Shown: positions 13,262 through 14,064 of the stretch, piece by piece
Layout: each line of letters starts with the position of its first letter
Numbering within the stretch: the first letter of the stretch is position 1
Assembly (NCBI GenBank): GCA_021767985.1
Contig: JAASSH010000010.1
Location: 1-14,064 of the forward strand
DNA from: Gammaproteobacteria bacterium
Lineage (GTDB): Bacteria; Pseudomonadota; Gammaproteobacteria; GCA-001735895
Length of the DNA stretch: 14,064 bases
Reading direction: 5' to 3'
Program-made: the position numbers and the translations under genes
Notes under the pieces: generated by a model
The model's database searches: none
What the model saw: the letters and a program-made list of their open reading frames with translations, nothing else
What the model was told of the DNA's origin: nothing

Positions 13262-14002
13262 CTATAAAGCGGCCTGCATCCGATGCACTGGATTGAGCGC
13301 CTGCCCGTGGCGGCGATACTCGAAGTGCAGGTGATAGCCCGTGGTCCTGCCCGAACGGCCGACCCGGGCGATGACTTCGCCCTGCAATACACGCTGCCCC
13401 GCCGCGACCAGGTTGCGATCGTTGTGCGCGTAAACGGTTTCGATTCCCCGCCCGTGATCGATCACGATTGTCTTTCCATAACCATTCTTATTGCCGGAGA
13501 ACTTCACGCGGCCGTCGGCTGCGGCATGAATCGGGGTTCCGCGCGGCGCTCTCAGGTCGATACCGCTGTGCAGCCGGCCGCGGCGGTTACCGAAATGCGA
13601 CGACACCTCGAATTGGCGCAACGGCCAGATAAATTCGGACGAGCTCAGCTGGATGTCTTGCGGCGGCTGTTCGAGCTGTTCACGGTAACCCGGTTCGCTG
13701 GTAGCAATATCGTGGACCGGTTGTTGCGACGGAATCGACAGACGCATGCCGGGCTGCAGCTTCCCCGAATTGGCCCATGGGTTTGCGCGTCGCAATTGCC
13801 GCGGCGTGGTTTCGAGCAGGAAGGCGATCGAATCGACATTGTCACCGGGCTGGACGATGTAGTAACGATCCGAAGATTCCTGGGTATACGGCTGGAACGG
13901 CGCGCAGGCACCGAGTGCAAGCGCCATTATAAAGGTCGTCGTATGTTTTAGCAGCGAGATAATGACCCGGCAGCCTCGTTGTAGTTTGAAACCAGGTCCC
14001 AT
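13262..14002 (-). CDS. LysM/M23-domain lipoprotein, NlpD-like
   Basis: 246 residues. A lipoprotein signal ends in the lipobox LALGAC with Cys33, so the mature protein is lipid-anchored in the envelope. A LysM domain follows (about 47-91: YYIVQPGDNVDSIAF ... LQPGMRLSIP), which binds peptidoglycan. The C-terminal M23 domain (about 128-240) keeps all zinc ligands: HSGID (H145, D149), YAH (H193) and HLHFE (H224, H226). It may therefore be an active endopeptidase, unlike E. coli NlpD, which has lost its ligands and activates amidases. The ATG at 14002 gives a rather long pre-lipobox stretch and has no spaced ribosome binding site. A later start near residue 14, after CGAGG, would give a more usual leader but needs a rare ATT. 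The SRPBCC gene follows on the same strand. Confidence 0.92.
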   Translation of the reverse strand: MGPGFKLQRGCRVIISLLKHTTTFIMALALGACAPFQPYTQESSDRYYIVQPGDNVDSIAFLLETTPRQLRRANPWANSGKLQPGMRLSIPSQQPVHDIATSEPGYREQLEQPPQDIQLSSSEFIWPLRQFEVSSHFGNRRGRLHSGIDLRAPRGTPIHAAADGRVKFSGNKNGYGKTIVIDHGRGIETVYAHNDRNLVAAGQRVLQGEVIARVGRSGRTTGYHLHFEYRRHGQALNPVHRMQAAL

Positions 14003-14017
14003 CCTGGCGATGGGGGC

Positions 14018-14064
14018 TTATTGTTGCGGTACCGGTGCCGCCGATAAATCCGGCATCGGGCACC
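14018..14064 (-). CDS. Possible C-terminal tail of an upstream gene (partial)
   Basis: A minus-strand frame enters from the right edge and ends CPMPDLSAAPVPQQ before TAA at 14020-14018, 15 bases before the M23 lipoprotein start. Spacing and composition suit the end of an operon neighbour. Fourteen residues are too few to identify it. Confidence 0.25.
   Translation of the reverse strand, partial: CPMPDLSAAPVPQQ

Noticed and set aside
13283..13951. 222-codon plus-strand frame opposite the M23 lipoprotein
   Set aside because: Shadow of a gene with lipobox, LysM and M23 motifs.

Overview
The window looks like chromosome of a GC-rich Gram-negative proteobacterium, probably a gammaproteobacterium and possibly marine. 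The evidence is exported proteins with Sec signal peptides, a LysM/M23 lipoprotein of the NlpD type, an AraC regulator with an N-terminal cupin, a CbbY phosphatase, and short repeats like those around REP/RAYT elements. This placement is inferred from gene content only. There is no rRNA, tRNA, CRISPR array, integrase or intact transposase.

Layout. 1-349 has no convincing gene. 350-1366 (-) is a zinc-free MDR oxidoreductase whose stop codon runs straight into an intrinsic terminator. 1530-3865 (+) holds two exported proteins: a rhodanese domain fused to a metallo-beta-lactamase (MBL) fold, then a dienelactone-hydrolase-fold protein. Both carry substitutions at the residues that normally do the chemistry. 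3904-4429 (-) is a small unknown protein and a collapsed remnant of a GcvT/DmdA-type aminomethyltransferase. 4575-5324 (-) is a CbbY-type HAD phosphatase. 5352-5448 is a cluster of short inverted and direct repeats without a transposase. 5581-6102 (+) is an unknown helical protein. 6151-9380 (-) is a translationally coupled pair: an acyl-CoA synthetase-like AMP ligase followed, through an ATGA overlap, by a long and unusual SDR-like protein. 9597-9899 (+) is a small unknown protein, and 9900-10114 (-) is a small gene that appears frameshifted. 10215-11198 (-) is an AraC regulator divergent from an NmrA-like NAD(P)-binding protein and a small membrane protein (11332-12631, +). 12669-13229 (-) is an exported SRPBCC protein, preceded on the same strand by the M23 lipoprotein (13262-14002) and perhaps the tail of another gene at the right edge.

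How the genes may work together. The AMP ligase/SDR pair probably activates a carboxylic acid and passes it to, or shares it with, the dehydrogenase-like partner. The AraC protein probably controls the divergent NmrA-like/membrane-protein pair. The two exported proteins at 1530-3865 may form a periplasmic binding or sensing pair rather than two classical enzymes. These roles are inferences. The observations most worth following are the paired active-site losses at 1530-3865 and the ligase/long-SDR module at 6151-9380.
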